From positions 1 through 56,179 of the forward strand of contig JAEZHK010000051.1 of NCBI GenBank assembly GCA_023416655.1: a DNA stretch of 56,179 nt, given 5' to 3'. A program made the position numbers and the translations under genes. Shown here piece by piece: positions 24,949 to 33,046 of the stretch. The notes below the pieces were generated by a model that worked only from the letters and a program-made list of their open reading frames with translations, searched no databases and had not been told where the DNA came from. How positions within the stretch are numbered: position 1 is the first letter of the stretch; every line of letters begins with the position of its first letter. This DNA is from Bacillota bacterium. GTDB lineage: Bacteria; Bacillota; Clostridia; Christensenellales; Aristaeellaceae.

Positions 24949-24980
24949 AGGCCCGGCGTTTGACGCGCCTGGGCCTTTTT
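24949..24980 (+). terminator. Rho-independent terminator of the sugar transporter operon
   Basis: AGGCCC / GGGCCT with an inner GGCG / CGCC pairing, followed by TTTTT. The next gene's promoter overlaps it. Confidence 0.8.
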
Positions 24981-24988
24981 GGTATCAT
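24960..24988 (+). promoter_or_regulatory. Promoter embedded in the preceding terminator
   Basis: TTGACG (24960-24965) lies in the terminator loop; the 17-nt spacer is the 3' arm plus T-run; TATCAT is at 24983-24988. The resulting leader would be about 12 nt. Confidence 0.55.
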
Positions 24989-25006
24989 GGACAAGGAGGG
25001 ATGAGG

Positions 25007-25363
25007 ATGCGCTACGAATGGCTGGACGGGGAGCTTCTCGGGATGCCCGGCGCCGTGAAGGATTTCAAGGTGGAGTGGCAGTGGATCCGGTACATGGTAG
25101 GCGGAAAGATGTTTGCGGCGACGCTGACGGATGGGGAGGGGCATGCGGTCGTTTCATTGAAGCTGGATCCTTTGGAGGGAGAATTCCTGCGCGGACAGTA
25201 CCCGGACATCGCGCCCGGCTACTACATGAACAAGCGGCACTGGAACTCTATAAGGCTTGACGGCGAGGTATCGGACGACCTATTGCGCGAGCTTGCCCGA
25301 AAATCCTACCGGCTGGTGTTCGAAGGCTTGCCGAAGAAGCAGCGCGAATCGGTCGGCATCTGA
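25007..25363 (+). CDS. MmcQ/YjbR family protein
   Basis: A 118-residue cytosolic protein. Recognisable motifs are the central YMVGGKMFAATL strand pair, VVSLKLDPLEGEFLRGQYPDIAPGYYMNKRHWNSIRLDGEV and the final helix DDLLRELARKSYRLVFEGLPKKQRE, which fit the YjbR/MmcQ fold (double-wing motif, CyaY-like). Some members bind DNA, but the function is generally unknown. AAGGAGGG ends six bases before ATG 25007; the ATG at 25001 directly abuts it. It is a single-gene unit between the sugar transporter and the KdpDE-like pair. Confidence 0.82.
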   Translation: MRYEWLDGELLGMPGAVKDFKVEWQWIRYMVGGKMFAATLTDGEGHAVVSLKLDPLEGEFLRGQYPDIAPGYYMNKRHWNSIRLDGEVSDDLLRELARKSYRLVFEGLPKKQRESVGI

Positions 25364-25405
25364 ACTGCGTCGTAATTTTGGTCGGACAATGCAGTTATGG
25401 AAAGC

Positions 25406-25598
25406 TGACAAGCCTCTTCGTTCTTTTCAATTCGTTCCCGGCGACCTGCGCGCCGGGAATCGGTTTCCATAACCAGTGCGTACACTGGTGGAGGAAACAA
25501 TTCCTGGGGTCAGTGAGCCGCCCGGAAATTCCGAAGAATTTCATGGCTCACGCAGTCTTCTTCCTATGCGATGAAAAAACATCGTGGTTTTTCATCGC
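25406..25598 (-). repeat. Modular four-hairpin intergenic repeat, copy C (opposite orientation)
   Basis: Read on the minus strand it has the order of copies A and B. Hairpin 1 (25598-25568) is a GCGATGAAAAA stem nearly identical to copy A. Hairpin 2 has GTGAGCC / GGCTCAC outside (25545-25551 / 25513-25519) and GAAATTC / GAATTTC inside, then ACTG. Hairpin 3 has GTTTCC / GGAAAC outside (25463-25468 / 25493-25498) and CCAGTG / CACTGG inside. Hairpin 4 pairs TTCCCGGCG with CGCCGGGAA (25435-25443 / 25451-25459). It ends CTTGTCA. Both flanking genes are on the plus strand. Confidence 0.75.
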
Positions 25599-25603
25599 TC
25601 TTG

Positions 25604-25612
25604 TGTTATAAT
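25604..25612 (+). promoter_or_regulatory. Extended -10 promoter of the KdpD-like kinase gene
   Basis: TGTTATAAT is an extended -10 element with no good -35. Transcription would begin near 25619, only a few bases before the proposed ATG at 25623. Confidence 0.5.
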
Positions 25613-25622
25613 GGTGCGGGTG

Positions 25623-26690
25623 ATGCGCGTGAACAGCTTGAAACAGCGCGCGGCGGTGTCCGACGCGCTGGTTTTTCTTTTAACGATGGCCGCGGCGATC
25701 GTTTTTTCGCTGCCGCTGCAGCTGGTGCGGGACGGCGGCGTGTACCTTCCGATGATCCTCCTTGCGGCGGTGCTCGTGACGGCCCGGTTCACCACCGGGT
25801 TCGTCTACAGCGCGGCGGCATCGGTGGTCGGCGCGCTGTGGATCAGCTTCTCCTTTCGACAGCCGTACTTTGAGTTTGACTTTCTCTACGGCAATCTATT
25901 GACGTTCGCCTGCATGCTGGCAGTGGCGCTGCTTACATCCCGGATGACCCAGCGGATCCGCGAGCAGGAGGGCGCTTATGCCGAGGCGGAGCGGGAGCGC
26001 GTGCGCGGGAACCTCCTGCGCGCCGTGTCCCACGACCTGAGGACCCCGCTGACCTCCATCCTGGGCGCGACTTCCGCGATCCTGGAAAATGGAGAGTCGC
26101 TTTCCGCCGAGCGGCGCACCGAGTTGATCCGGGGCGTCTATGAGGACAGCGAATGGCTGATCCGCATGGTGGAGAACCTGCTTCTGATCACCAAGGTCGA
26201 GGGCGCGGCGCGGATCGTCAAGCGCACCGAGGCGGTGGAGGAAGTGGTGGCCGAGGCGGTGCAGAAATTCCTCAAGCACTACCCGGACAGGGACATCGAG
26301 GTCAGCGCGCCGGAAGAGCTTTTGATGGCCCCGATGGACGCGCTGCTCATCGAGCAGGTGCTGTTCAACCTATTGGAAAACGCGGTGCTGCACGGCAAGG
26401 CGAAGCGCGTCTCGCTGAATGTCCTTCAGGAGGGCCAGGAGGCGATTCTGGAGGTCCGGGACGACGGCCGGGGCATCCAGAAAGCGGACCTGCCGAACCT
26501 CTTTGACGGCTACATGCGGCGCGTGGAGCGTGCCTCCAGTGACAATAGCCGCAACATGGGCATCGGCCTATCGGTGTGTCTTTCGATCATCCAAGCCCAC
26601 GGCGGTCAAATGGAGGCCCGGAACGTGCGCCCGAACGGCGCGCTGTTTCGCTTTACCCTACCCTTGGAGGAGGCGCGCGATGGACAATAA
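25623..26690 (+). CDS. Sensor histidine kinase, short KdpD-like
   Basis: A 355-residue membrane kinase. Three or four hydrophobic segments in residues 14-105 resemble the DUF4118 membrane domain of KdpD. Then come a short coiled linker (REQEGAYAEAERERVRGN), HisKA with His137 in AVSHDLRTPLTSILGATSAI, and HATPase with LLENAVLHGKAK, VRDDGRGI and MGIGLSVC. The long N-terminal KdpD and Usp domains of classical KdpD are absent, and no kdpFABC genes lie nearby, so its signal may not be potassium. No good ribosome binding site precedes ATG 25623. It overlaps the regulator gene by 11 bases. Confidence 0.85.
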   Translation: MRVNSLKQRAAVSDALVFLLTMAAAIVFSLPLQLVRDGGVYLPMILLAAVLVTARFTTGFVYSAAASVVGALWISFSFRQPYFEFDFLYGNLLTFACMLAVALLTSRMTQRIREQEGAYAEAERERVRGNLLRAVSHDLRTPLTSILGATSAILENGESLSAERRTELIRGVYEDSEWLIRMVENLLLITKVEGAARIVKRTEAVEEVVAEAVQKFLKHYPDRDIEVSAPEELLMAPMDALLIEQVLFNLLENAVLHGKAKRVSLNVLQEGQEAILEVRDDGRGIQKADLPNLFDGYMRRVERASSDNSRNMGIGLSVCLSIIQAHGGQMEARNVRPNGALFRFTLPLEEARDGQ

Positions 26691-27369
26691 ACCATGCGTA
26701 CTGATCGTCGAGGATGAGCACAATATACTCAGCTTCATGCGCACGGTGTTGCAGGCAAACGGCTACCGCGTGATCGAGGCGCAGGACGGCGCGCAGGCGC
26801 TTTCAATGCTCCCGTCCCATCTGCCGGACCTGATGATCCTGGACCTGGGCCTTCCGGACATGGACGGCATGAACGTGATCCGTTCCGTTCGTTCCTGGTC
26901 CAAGCTGCCCATCCTGGTGGTGTCGGCCCGCGATCAGGAGCGCGACAAGGTAATGGCGCTGGACCTGGGCGCGGACGATTATGTGACAAAACCCTTCGGC
27001 ACGAGCGAACTGCTCGCGCGCATTCGGACCGAGCTTCGCCACGCACAGCCTTCCACGTCCGCCGAGGAGGCGTTCATCTGCGGTGAACTGGCGGTGGACT
27101 TCTTCCGCCGCCGGGTTTTCGTTGGCGGACAGGAGGCCCACCTGACGCAGAATGAATTCCGGATCGTCACGACCCTTGCAAGAAACGCCGGGCGGGTTTT
27201 GACCTACGATACGCTGATCGCTGAGGTGTGGGGCCCCAACGCGCTTGGGGACAACCAGATCCTACGCGTCAACATGGCCAACATCCGCAGGAAACTCGAA
27301 AAGAATCCCGCCGCGCCCCGATACATCATCACCGAGATCGGCGTTGGTTACCGGATGAACGAGTGTTGA
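26680..27369 (+). CDS. OmpR/KdpE-type response regulator
   Basis: A 229-residue regulator. The receiver domain has Glu11-Asp12, phospho-acceptor Asp55 in MILDLGLPDMDG, VVSARDQERDKV and Lys in YVTKPFG. A winged-helix DNA-binding domain follows (LTQNEFRIVTTLARNAGRVLTYDTLIAEVWG and NMANIRRKLEKNP, then the wing ending GVGYRM). The kinase just upstream is its natural partner. TTGGAGGAGG precedes ATG 26680. Sequence character is closest to KdpE, but target genes cannot be named. Repeat copy D follows the gene. Confidence 0.88.
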   Translation: MDNKPCVLIVEDEHNILSFMRTVLQANGYRVIEAQDGAQALSMLPSHLPDLMILDLGLPDMDGMNVIRSVRSWSKLPILVVSARDQERDKVMALDLGADDYVTKPFGTSELLARIRTELRHAQPSTSAEEAFICGELAVDFFRRRVFVGGQEAHLTQNEFRIVTTLARNAGRVLTYDTLIAEVWGPNALGDNQILRVNMANIRRKLEKNPAAPRYIITEIGVGYRMNEC

Positions 27370-27387
27370 CGCTGCGCTCCGCCGCTA

Positions 27388-27639
27388 AATCTTGTCACAG
27401 GGGTGATCACTCGCGAAACTCCTGGGAGGTTTGGAGGGCCGAAGCCCTCCATGTTTAACCATAAGCTTTGCCGGTACTTATGGATTCCCCTAAAGGGCGA
27501 GCTTGCCCGCCCGACGGGGAATCAACACCGCCAGTCCGGATTGCGCCCGAAAAATCCCGCAGGATTTTTAGAAATCCGGCCCCGTTCCCCTTGCAATCGC
27601 TTACGCCTTTGGCGGAAGCGATTGCCCTGAATCTTGTCA
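27388..27639 (-). repeat. Modular hairpin intergenic repeat, copy D (diverged, flanked by direct repeats)
   Basis: On the minus strand hairpin 1 (27625-27593) is a 15-position stem starting GCAATCGCTTCCGCC. Hairpin 2 has CCGGATT / AATCCGG outside (27536-27542 / 27573-27579) and AAAAATCC / GGATTTTT inside, followed by ACTG as in the other copies. Hairpin 3 has GATTCCCC / GGGGAATC outside (27483-27490 / 27516-27523) and a GC-rich inner stem. Hairpin 4 is CCATAAG / CTTATGG (27459-27465 / 27477-27483). An extra GGAGGGC / GCCCTCC hairpin follows. AATCTTGTCA occurs at both ends (27388-27397 and 27630-27639). Confidence 0.65.
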
Positions 27640-27668
27640 TCTTCTTTATGGCGCAATGACGCCATGTA

Positions 27669-27677
27669 TGGTATAAT
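27669..27677 (+). promoter_or_regulatory. Extended -10 promoter of secDF
   Basis: TGGTATAAT is a perfect extended -10. An inverted repeat ATGGCG / CGCCAT (27648-27653 / 27660-27665) covers the weak -35 region and could bind a regulator. Confidence 0.55.
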
Positions 27678-27758
27678 CGTGCCCGTGTGATCGGAGACAG
27701 GAGACGAGGTCCACAGTTGCCAATTTGCCCGCGGAGGCGGGCGCGTGGAGGTATGGGA

Positions 27759-29054
27759 ATGAAAGTCAATCGGGCTACGTTTTTCATCGTACTGGGCCTG
27801 ACGCTCGCGATTACCTGGGTCGCGTTCTTCGGCCTGCACATCCCGCTGGGAGACTTCTCCATCAACGTCCCCGGCTCGAACCAGATGCGCTTTGGCATCG
27901 ACATCCGCGGCGGCGTCGACGCGGTGTACCAGCCGGTGGGCCTCGACCGTGTCCCGACGGCGGACGAACTCGAGAGCGCACGGGCGATCATCGAAGTCCG
28001 CCTGGACCAGAAGAACATCCTGGACCGCGACGTGACGGTCGACCGCACCAACGGCGACATCATCGTCCGCTTCCCGTGGAAGTCGACCGAGACCGAATTC
28101 AACCCGCAAAAGGCCATCTCCGAGCTGGGCGAAACCGCCAAGCTGACCTTCCGCGACACGGAAGGCAACGTGCTGGTGGATGGCAGCCATGTCACCAAGT
28201 CGATCGTCGAGCAGAACCCCGAGCGGGCTGGCGCCTATGTGGTCGCGCTGACCTTCGACGAGGAAGGCAAGAAGCTGTTTGCCGACGCGACGACCAAGTT
28301 CCTGGGCAAAAAGATCACCATCTACATGGATGAAGCCATGATCTCCGACCCGGTTGTGAACAGCCCCATCACCGACGGCGCGGGCATCATCACCAACGGC
28401 CAGTACGGCCAGGAGAGCCTGAGGGAAGCTTCTGACCTCGCGCAGAAGATCGCCGCTGGCGCGCTGCCCTTCTCCATGGAAGCGCGCAACTACTCCACCA
28501 TCAGCCCGACGCTGGGCGCTGGCGCGCTCGACCTCATGCTGGACGCGGGCCTCATCGCGTTCCTCTTGATCGGCCTCCTGCTGATCATCTACTACAAGTT
28601 GCCCGGCGTGATCGCCTGCATCGCGCTTCTGATCCAGGTCGCCGGCCAGCTGCTGGCGCTGTCCATCCCGCAGATCTCGCTGACGCTGCCCGGCATCGCC
28701 GGCATCATCCTCTCCATCGGCATGGGCGTCGACGCCAACATCATCATCGGGGAACGCATCTCCGAGGAGATCAAAGCCGGCCGGAAGACCCATACCGCCA
28801 TCGCAGCGGGCTTCAAGAACGCTTTCTCGGCGGTCTTTGACGGCAATATCACCGTTATGATCGTGGCGATCATCCTGATGGTGCTGGGCTCCGGCGCGAT
28901 GCTTTCCTTCGCCTACTCGCTCCTGACGGGCGTCCTGCTCAACTTCCTGGCGGGCGTGACCGCGTCGAACCTGATGATGCGCTCGCTCAGCCGGTTCCCG
29001 AACCTGGCGAAGGAATCGCTCTACACCTGCCTGACTAGGAGGGTAACGCTGTGA
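27759..29054 (+). CDS. secD: Protein translocase subunit SecD
   Basis: A 431-residue membrane protein that, with SecF, uses the proton gradient to help release proteins exported by SecYEG. It has an N-terminal membrane segment, the FGIDIRGGVDAVYQ motif, an extracytoplasmic region of about 230 residues, and five membrane segments near the C-terminus with PGIAGIILSIGMGVDANIIIGERISEEI, the family's DXNXX-like motif. GGAGG lies seven bases before ATG 27759; an ATG six bases upstream is too close. The stop overlaps secF by four bases (GTGA), so the two are co-translated. A hairpin GCCCGC / GCGGGC lies in the leader at 27727-27742. Confidence 0.93.
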   Translation: MKVNRATFFIVLGLTLAITWVAFFGLHIPLGDFSINVPGSNQMRFGIDIRGGVDAVYQPVGLDRVPTADELESARAIIEVRLDQKNILDRDVTVDRTNGDIIVRFPWKSTETEFNPQKAISELGETAKLTFRDTEGNVLVDGSHVTKSIVEQNPERAGAYVVALTFDEEGKKLFADATTKFLGKKITIYMDEAMISDPVVNSPITDGAGIITNGQYGQESLREASDLAQKIAAGALPFSMEARNYSTISPTLGAGALDLMLDAGLIAFLLIGLLLIIYYKLPGVIACIALLIQVAGQLLALSIPQISLTLPGIAGIILSIGMGVDANIIIGERISEEIKAGRKTHTAIAAGFKNAFSAVFDGNITVMIVAIILMVLGSGAMLSFAYSLLTGVLLNFLAGVTASNLMMRSLSRFPNLAKESLYTCLTRRVTL

Positions 29055-30007
29055 AAAAACCTTTTACCTTCTATGCCCACCGGAAGAACTTCTTCCTGAT
29101 TTCCATCGCGATCATGATCATCGGCATCATCGGCATCTTTGTCCGCGGCGTGCAGCTGGACATCCAGTTCACCGGCGGCGCGATCCTCAAGTACACCTAT
29201 CAAGGTGAGCTGAACGCCGAGGCAGTGGCGGACGAAGCCTCCACGCTGCTGGGCCGCCTGACCACCGCGCAGGTCACCAAGGACCTGAACACCGGCGAGA
29301 ACCGCGTGGTGTTGAACCTCGCGGGCGAGTACGGCATGTCGTCGGCGGAGCAGGATGAATTCCTGGTGAAGCTCAACGAGAAGTTCCCGACGGCGCAGTT
29401 CGTCAACGCCGAGTCCTCGCTGGTGCAGCCGTTCTTTGGACAGCGCTTCCTTGAACGCAGCATCCTGGCGGTCGTGCTGGCGCTGCTCCTGATCCTGATC
29501 TACGAGTGGATCACCTTCCGCAAGATCGGCGGTTTGCTGGCCGGCCTGTCCGCGCTGGTGGCGCTGTTCCATGACCTTCTGGTCGTGTTCTTCACCTGCG
29601 TGATCGCGGGCATCCCGATCGGCGACTCCTTCGTGGCGGTGGCACTCTCGATCATCGGTTACTCGATCAACGATACGATCGTCGTGTTCGACCGTATCCG
29701 CGAGAACCGCAGGATCTACGCCAAGGAATCGCTGGAGACTATCGCGGACCTGTCCGTGAGCCAGTCGATGACCCGCTCGGTCAACACCAACATCGCGGTC
29801 ACCATCGCGGTCTCGCTGATTTACTTCCTGGCCATGCGCTCCAGCCTCGACTCCGTCATCAGCTTCGCGCTGCCGATGACCATCGGCTCCATCAGCGGCT
29901 GCTATTCGACCATCTGCCTGTGCGGCCCGCTGTGGGTCATGATGCAGAAGCGCCGCGAGAAGAACAGGCCGGAACCCGGCAAGAAGCCCGCCACCTCGAA
30001 GGCGTAA
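29051..30007 (+). CDS. secF: Protein translocase subunit SecF
   Basis: A 318-residue partner of SecD. It has an N-terminal membrane segment (FFLISIAIMIIGIIGIFV), then DIQFTGGAILKYTY, a small extracytoplasmic domain, and five C-terminal membrane segments containing VALSIIGYSINDTIVVFDRIRENRR, the signature of SecF. It starts with GTG overlapping the secD stop, with AGGAGGG upstream. A strong terminator follows, closing the operon. The typical yajC and preprotein genes are not adjacent. Confidence 0.93.
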   Translation: MKKPFTFYAHRKNFFLISIAIMIIGIIGIFVRGVQLDIQFTGGAILKYTYQGELNAEAVADEASTLLGRLTTAQVTKDLNTGENRVVLNLAGEYGMSSAEQDEFLVKLNEKFPTAQFVNAESSLVQPFFGQRFLERSILAVVLALLLILIYEWITFRKIGGLLAGLSALVALFHDLLVVFFTCVIAGIPIGDSFVAVALSIIGYSINDTIVVFDRIRENRRIYAKESLETIADLSVSQSMTRSVNTNIAVTIAVSLIYFLAMRSSLDSVISFALPMTIGSISGCYSTICLCGPLWVMMQKRREKNRPEPGKKPATSKA

Positions 30008-30024
30008 CCCATAAAAGCCACAGA

Positions 30025-30054
30025 AAAGCCCGCCGGATTCACGGCGGGCTTTTT
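30025..30054 (+). terminator. Rho-independent terminator of secDF
   Basis: AAAGCCCGCCG and CGGCGGGCTTT form an 11-bp stem followed by further T residues, 18 nt after the secF stop. Confidence 0.85.
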
Positions 30055-30072
30055 GCATGCTGTGCTGGTTTG

Positions 30073-30876
30073 CTATTGCATTGAGGGACGGATGCTGACT
30101 TCCCCGGCGCAGAGCGGGAGGAGGCCGCGAGCGGTCTCGACGATCAGGCGGCAGTCGTCGTCGATGGATACCGCCCGGGCCGGGAACTCCTCCTCACCCA
30201 TAAAAACCTGCACGGGCTTTCCCAGCACCATGGAGCGTTCGCGGTAGGCGGGGAGGAAGGCGCGATCCGCAAGCGCCCGGAAGGCATGGAAACGGGAAAG
30301 GATCTCCGCGGCCAGGCGCGCCCGCGCTCCTTCCGGCGCGCAAGGCTCGAACACCGCGCCGGCGATGTCCCTCAGTCCCTCCGGAAACCCGCCCGGCGGC
30401 GGCGCGACGTTGACGCCGATGCCGAGTACCGCGTACTGCAGCTTCCCGTCCGCGCCGACGGCGCCCTCCGTCAGAATGCCGCAGACCTTTTTGCCGTCCA
30501 GAAAGATGTCGTTGACCCACTTGATCCGGGCGGAGCGGCCGGACACCTGCTCGACCGCCTCGGCGACCGCCACGGCGGCCGCGGCGGTGATCAGCACCGA
30601 ACAGGCCGGGCTCAAATCGGGCCTCAGGAGCACACTCATGTACAGACCGCTGCCGTCCGGCGAGAAAAACGCCCTGCGCATGCGACCCCGGCCCGCGGTC
30701 TGCCGGTCCGCGATGATCACAAGTCCTTCCGGTTCGCCCGCCCGGGCGGCGGCCTTCACGTCGTCATTGGTCGAGCAGGATTCTGAAAGCGTCCGGATCC
30801 GGTAAAAGTTGCTCAGCTCGCCAAGATGCCGTTGCACTTCATGGGGATCCAGCGCGGAAGGAGAAAAACTGTCCAT
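30073..30876 (-). CDS. birA: Biotin--[acetyl-CoA-carboxylase] ligase, monofunctional
   Basis: A 267-residue cytosolic ligase that activates biotin with ATP and attaches it to carrier-protein lysines. Key motifs are STNDD, the biotinyl-AMP loop GRGRMRR (about residues 62-68), KWVNDI with the catalytic Lys near 119, and GILTEG; a C-terminal SH3-like domain follows. The DNA-binding N-terminal helix-turn-helix of bifunctional BirA is absent, so it should not act as a repressor. AGAGG precedes ATG 30876; an upstream ATG would add 11 residues without a ribosome binding site. No biotin synthesis genes are nearby. Confidence 0.88.
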   Translation of the reverse strand: MDSFSPSALDPHEVQRHLGELSNFYRIRTLSESCSTNDDVKAAARAGEPEGLVIIADRQTAGRGRMRRAFFSPDGSGLYMSVLLRPDLSPACSVLITAAAAVAVAEAVEQVSGRSARIKWVNDIFLDGKKVCGILTEGAVGADGKLQYAVLGIGVNVAPPPGGFPEGLRDIAGAVFEPCAPEGARARLAAEILSRFHAFRALADRAFLPAYRERSMVLGKPVQVFMGEEEFPARAVSIDDDCRLIVETARGLLPLCAGEVSIRPSMQ

Positions 30877-30984
30877 CGTGCTACCTCTGAAAGAAATGGA
30901 TGCCGCCATCCATGATACGGCCGGGCGCGACGGCTGTCAAGCGGGACGGGTATGCGGTTACGGAGGGTTGCATGGATCAGGCGG

Positions 30985-31024
30985 TACCGGGACGAACGAA
31001 GGCCCCGGGCGAGCCCGGGGCCTT
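30985..31024 (-). terminator. Terminator of the macAB-like operon
   Basis: On the minus strand AAGGCCCCGGGC and GCCCGGGGCCTT form a 12-bp stem with a 2-nt loop, followed by a T-containing stretch, 19 nt after the permease stop. Confidence 0.75.
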
Positions 31025-31042
31025 GAGGAACATCGTTGGGGA

Positions 31043-32211
31043 CTATTCGTAGCGCAGGGCCTCGATGGGGAGGAGCGACGACGCCTTGTTGGCGGGGTAG
31101 GAGCCGAAGATGACGCCCACCAGTACCGAGAACACCAGCGAGAGCAGCGCGACGCCCGAGGACATGAGCATGGTGACGTTGATCGCCGGGGCGACGACGC
31201 CCACCACGAAGTAGCCAAGCCCCAGGCCGATCAGCCCGCCCATCAGAGAGATCGAAACCGCCTCGATCAGGAACTGGAGCATGATGTCCAGCTTTTGCGC
31301 GCCGATGGCTTTGCGGATGCCGATCTCGCGGGTGCGCTCGGAGACCGAGACCAGCATGATGTTCATGATGCCGATGCCGCCGACCAGGAGGGAGATGCCC
31401 GCGATGCCCGCCAATAACAGTGACAGCGTGTTCGCGACTTCGCTCATCGTCTCAAGCAGCTGCGACTGACTGGTGACCGTGTAATAGTCCTCATCCCCGG
31501 TCTTCTCCAGCATGAAGGCTTCAAGGGTCTCGACCGCGCGGTCGATGTCCGCGTCTTCGCCGCTGATGGCGCTGGCGTAGAAGGTGGAGATGGTGGTGTT
31601 TCGGAAGGTGCGCTGCGCGATGGTGAAGGGGATGAACACCATCGAGTCGAGCGATGTGCCTTCGCTGTCGCCCATCTCGGTGAAGAGCCCGACGATGGTG
31701 TAGGCGCGGCCGTTGATGCGGATGGTTTCGCCGACCACGTCGCGCTGGGCGAACAGCTCGTCCGCCACCTCGACGCCGATCACGCAGATGGAGCTGCGGT
31801 TTTCCACGTCACTGGCGGTGATGAAGCGGCCGGAGGACAATGTGTAATCCCGGATGGAATCGTAGCCCTCGGTGGTGCCGTAGACGGTGGTTTCGTAGGT
31901 GTTGATGCCCGCCTTGCAGGTGAGGGAGCTGGAGATCAGCGGGGCAACCTGGTTCACGCCGCCGGTACCACGCAGGGATTCGATGTCGTCAAGCGTCAGG
32001 CGGACGACGCGCGGAGTCCGGTTGCGCACGGTGATCAGGTTGGTGCCCAGGCTTGAAATGCGGCTGGTGATGTCGCTGGTGGAGCCTTGGCCGATGGCCA
32101 CCAGCACCGTGACCGACAAGACGCCGATGATGATGCCCAGCATGGTCAGAAAGGCGCGCATCTTGTTGGCGAGGATGGCGTTCATGGCCATCTTCAGGCA
32201 CTGCAGGACCT

Positions 32212-32215
<4 letters not shown>
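31043..32215 (-). CDS. ABC transporter permease, MacB/FtsX type
   Basis: A 390-residue permease. It has one N-terminal membrane segment (AFLTMLGIIIGVLSVTVLVAIG), a periplasmic core domain of about 220 residues (MacB_PCD), then an FtsX domain with three membrane segments and the motif GGIGIMNIMLVSVSERTREIGIRKAIGAQ. Such transporters act as mechanotransmitters that move peptides, drugs or lipoproteins. ATG 32215 overlaps the ATPase stop (ATGA); an in-frame GTG nine bases upstream is too close to the ribosome binding site GGGAGGA. Third gene of the adaptor-ATPase-permease operon. Confidence 0.9.
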
Positions 32216-32940
<725 letters not shown>

Positions 32941-32961
32941 TGGAATCCCTCCTGTCAGGAT

Positions 32962-33023
32962 GGGGCGGCCCGGCCTGCGGAAGCATATACCCCCGCTTTG
33001 TATTTCATCTTACGGGCCGCCCC
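32962..33023 (-). other. Long-loop hairpin between adaptor and ATPase genes
   Basis: GGGGCGGCCCG (32962-32972) and CGGGCCGCCCC (33013-33023) are a perfect 11-bp inverted repeat with a 40-nt loop, inside the operon. It may tune the ATPase:adaptor ratio by attenuation or processing. Confidence 0.5.
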
Positions 33024-33046
33024 CGCGTTTGGGCGCTTTGATTTAT

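Noticed and set aside
27388..27639. CRISPR-like array in the repeat-rich gaps
   Set aside because: The elements are long multi-hairpin units at separate loci, with no short regularly spaced identical repeats and no cas genes.
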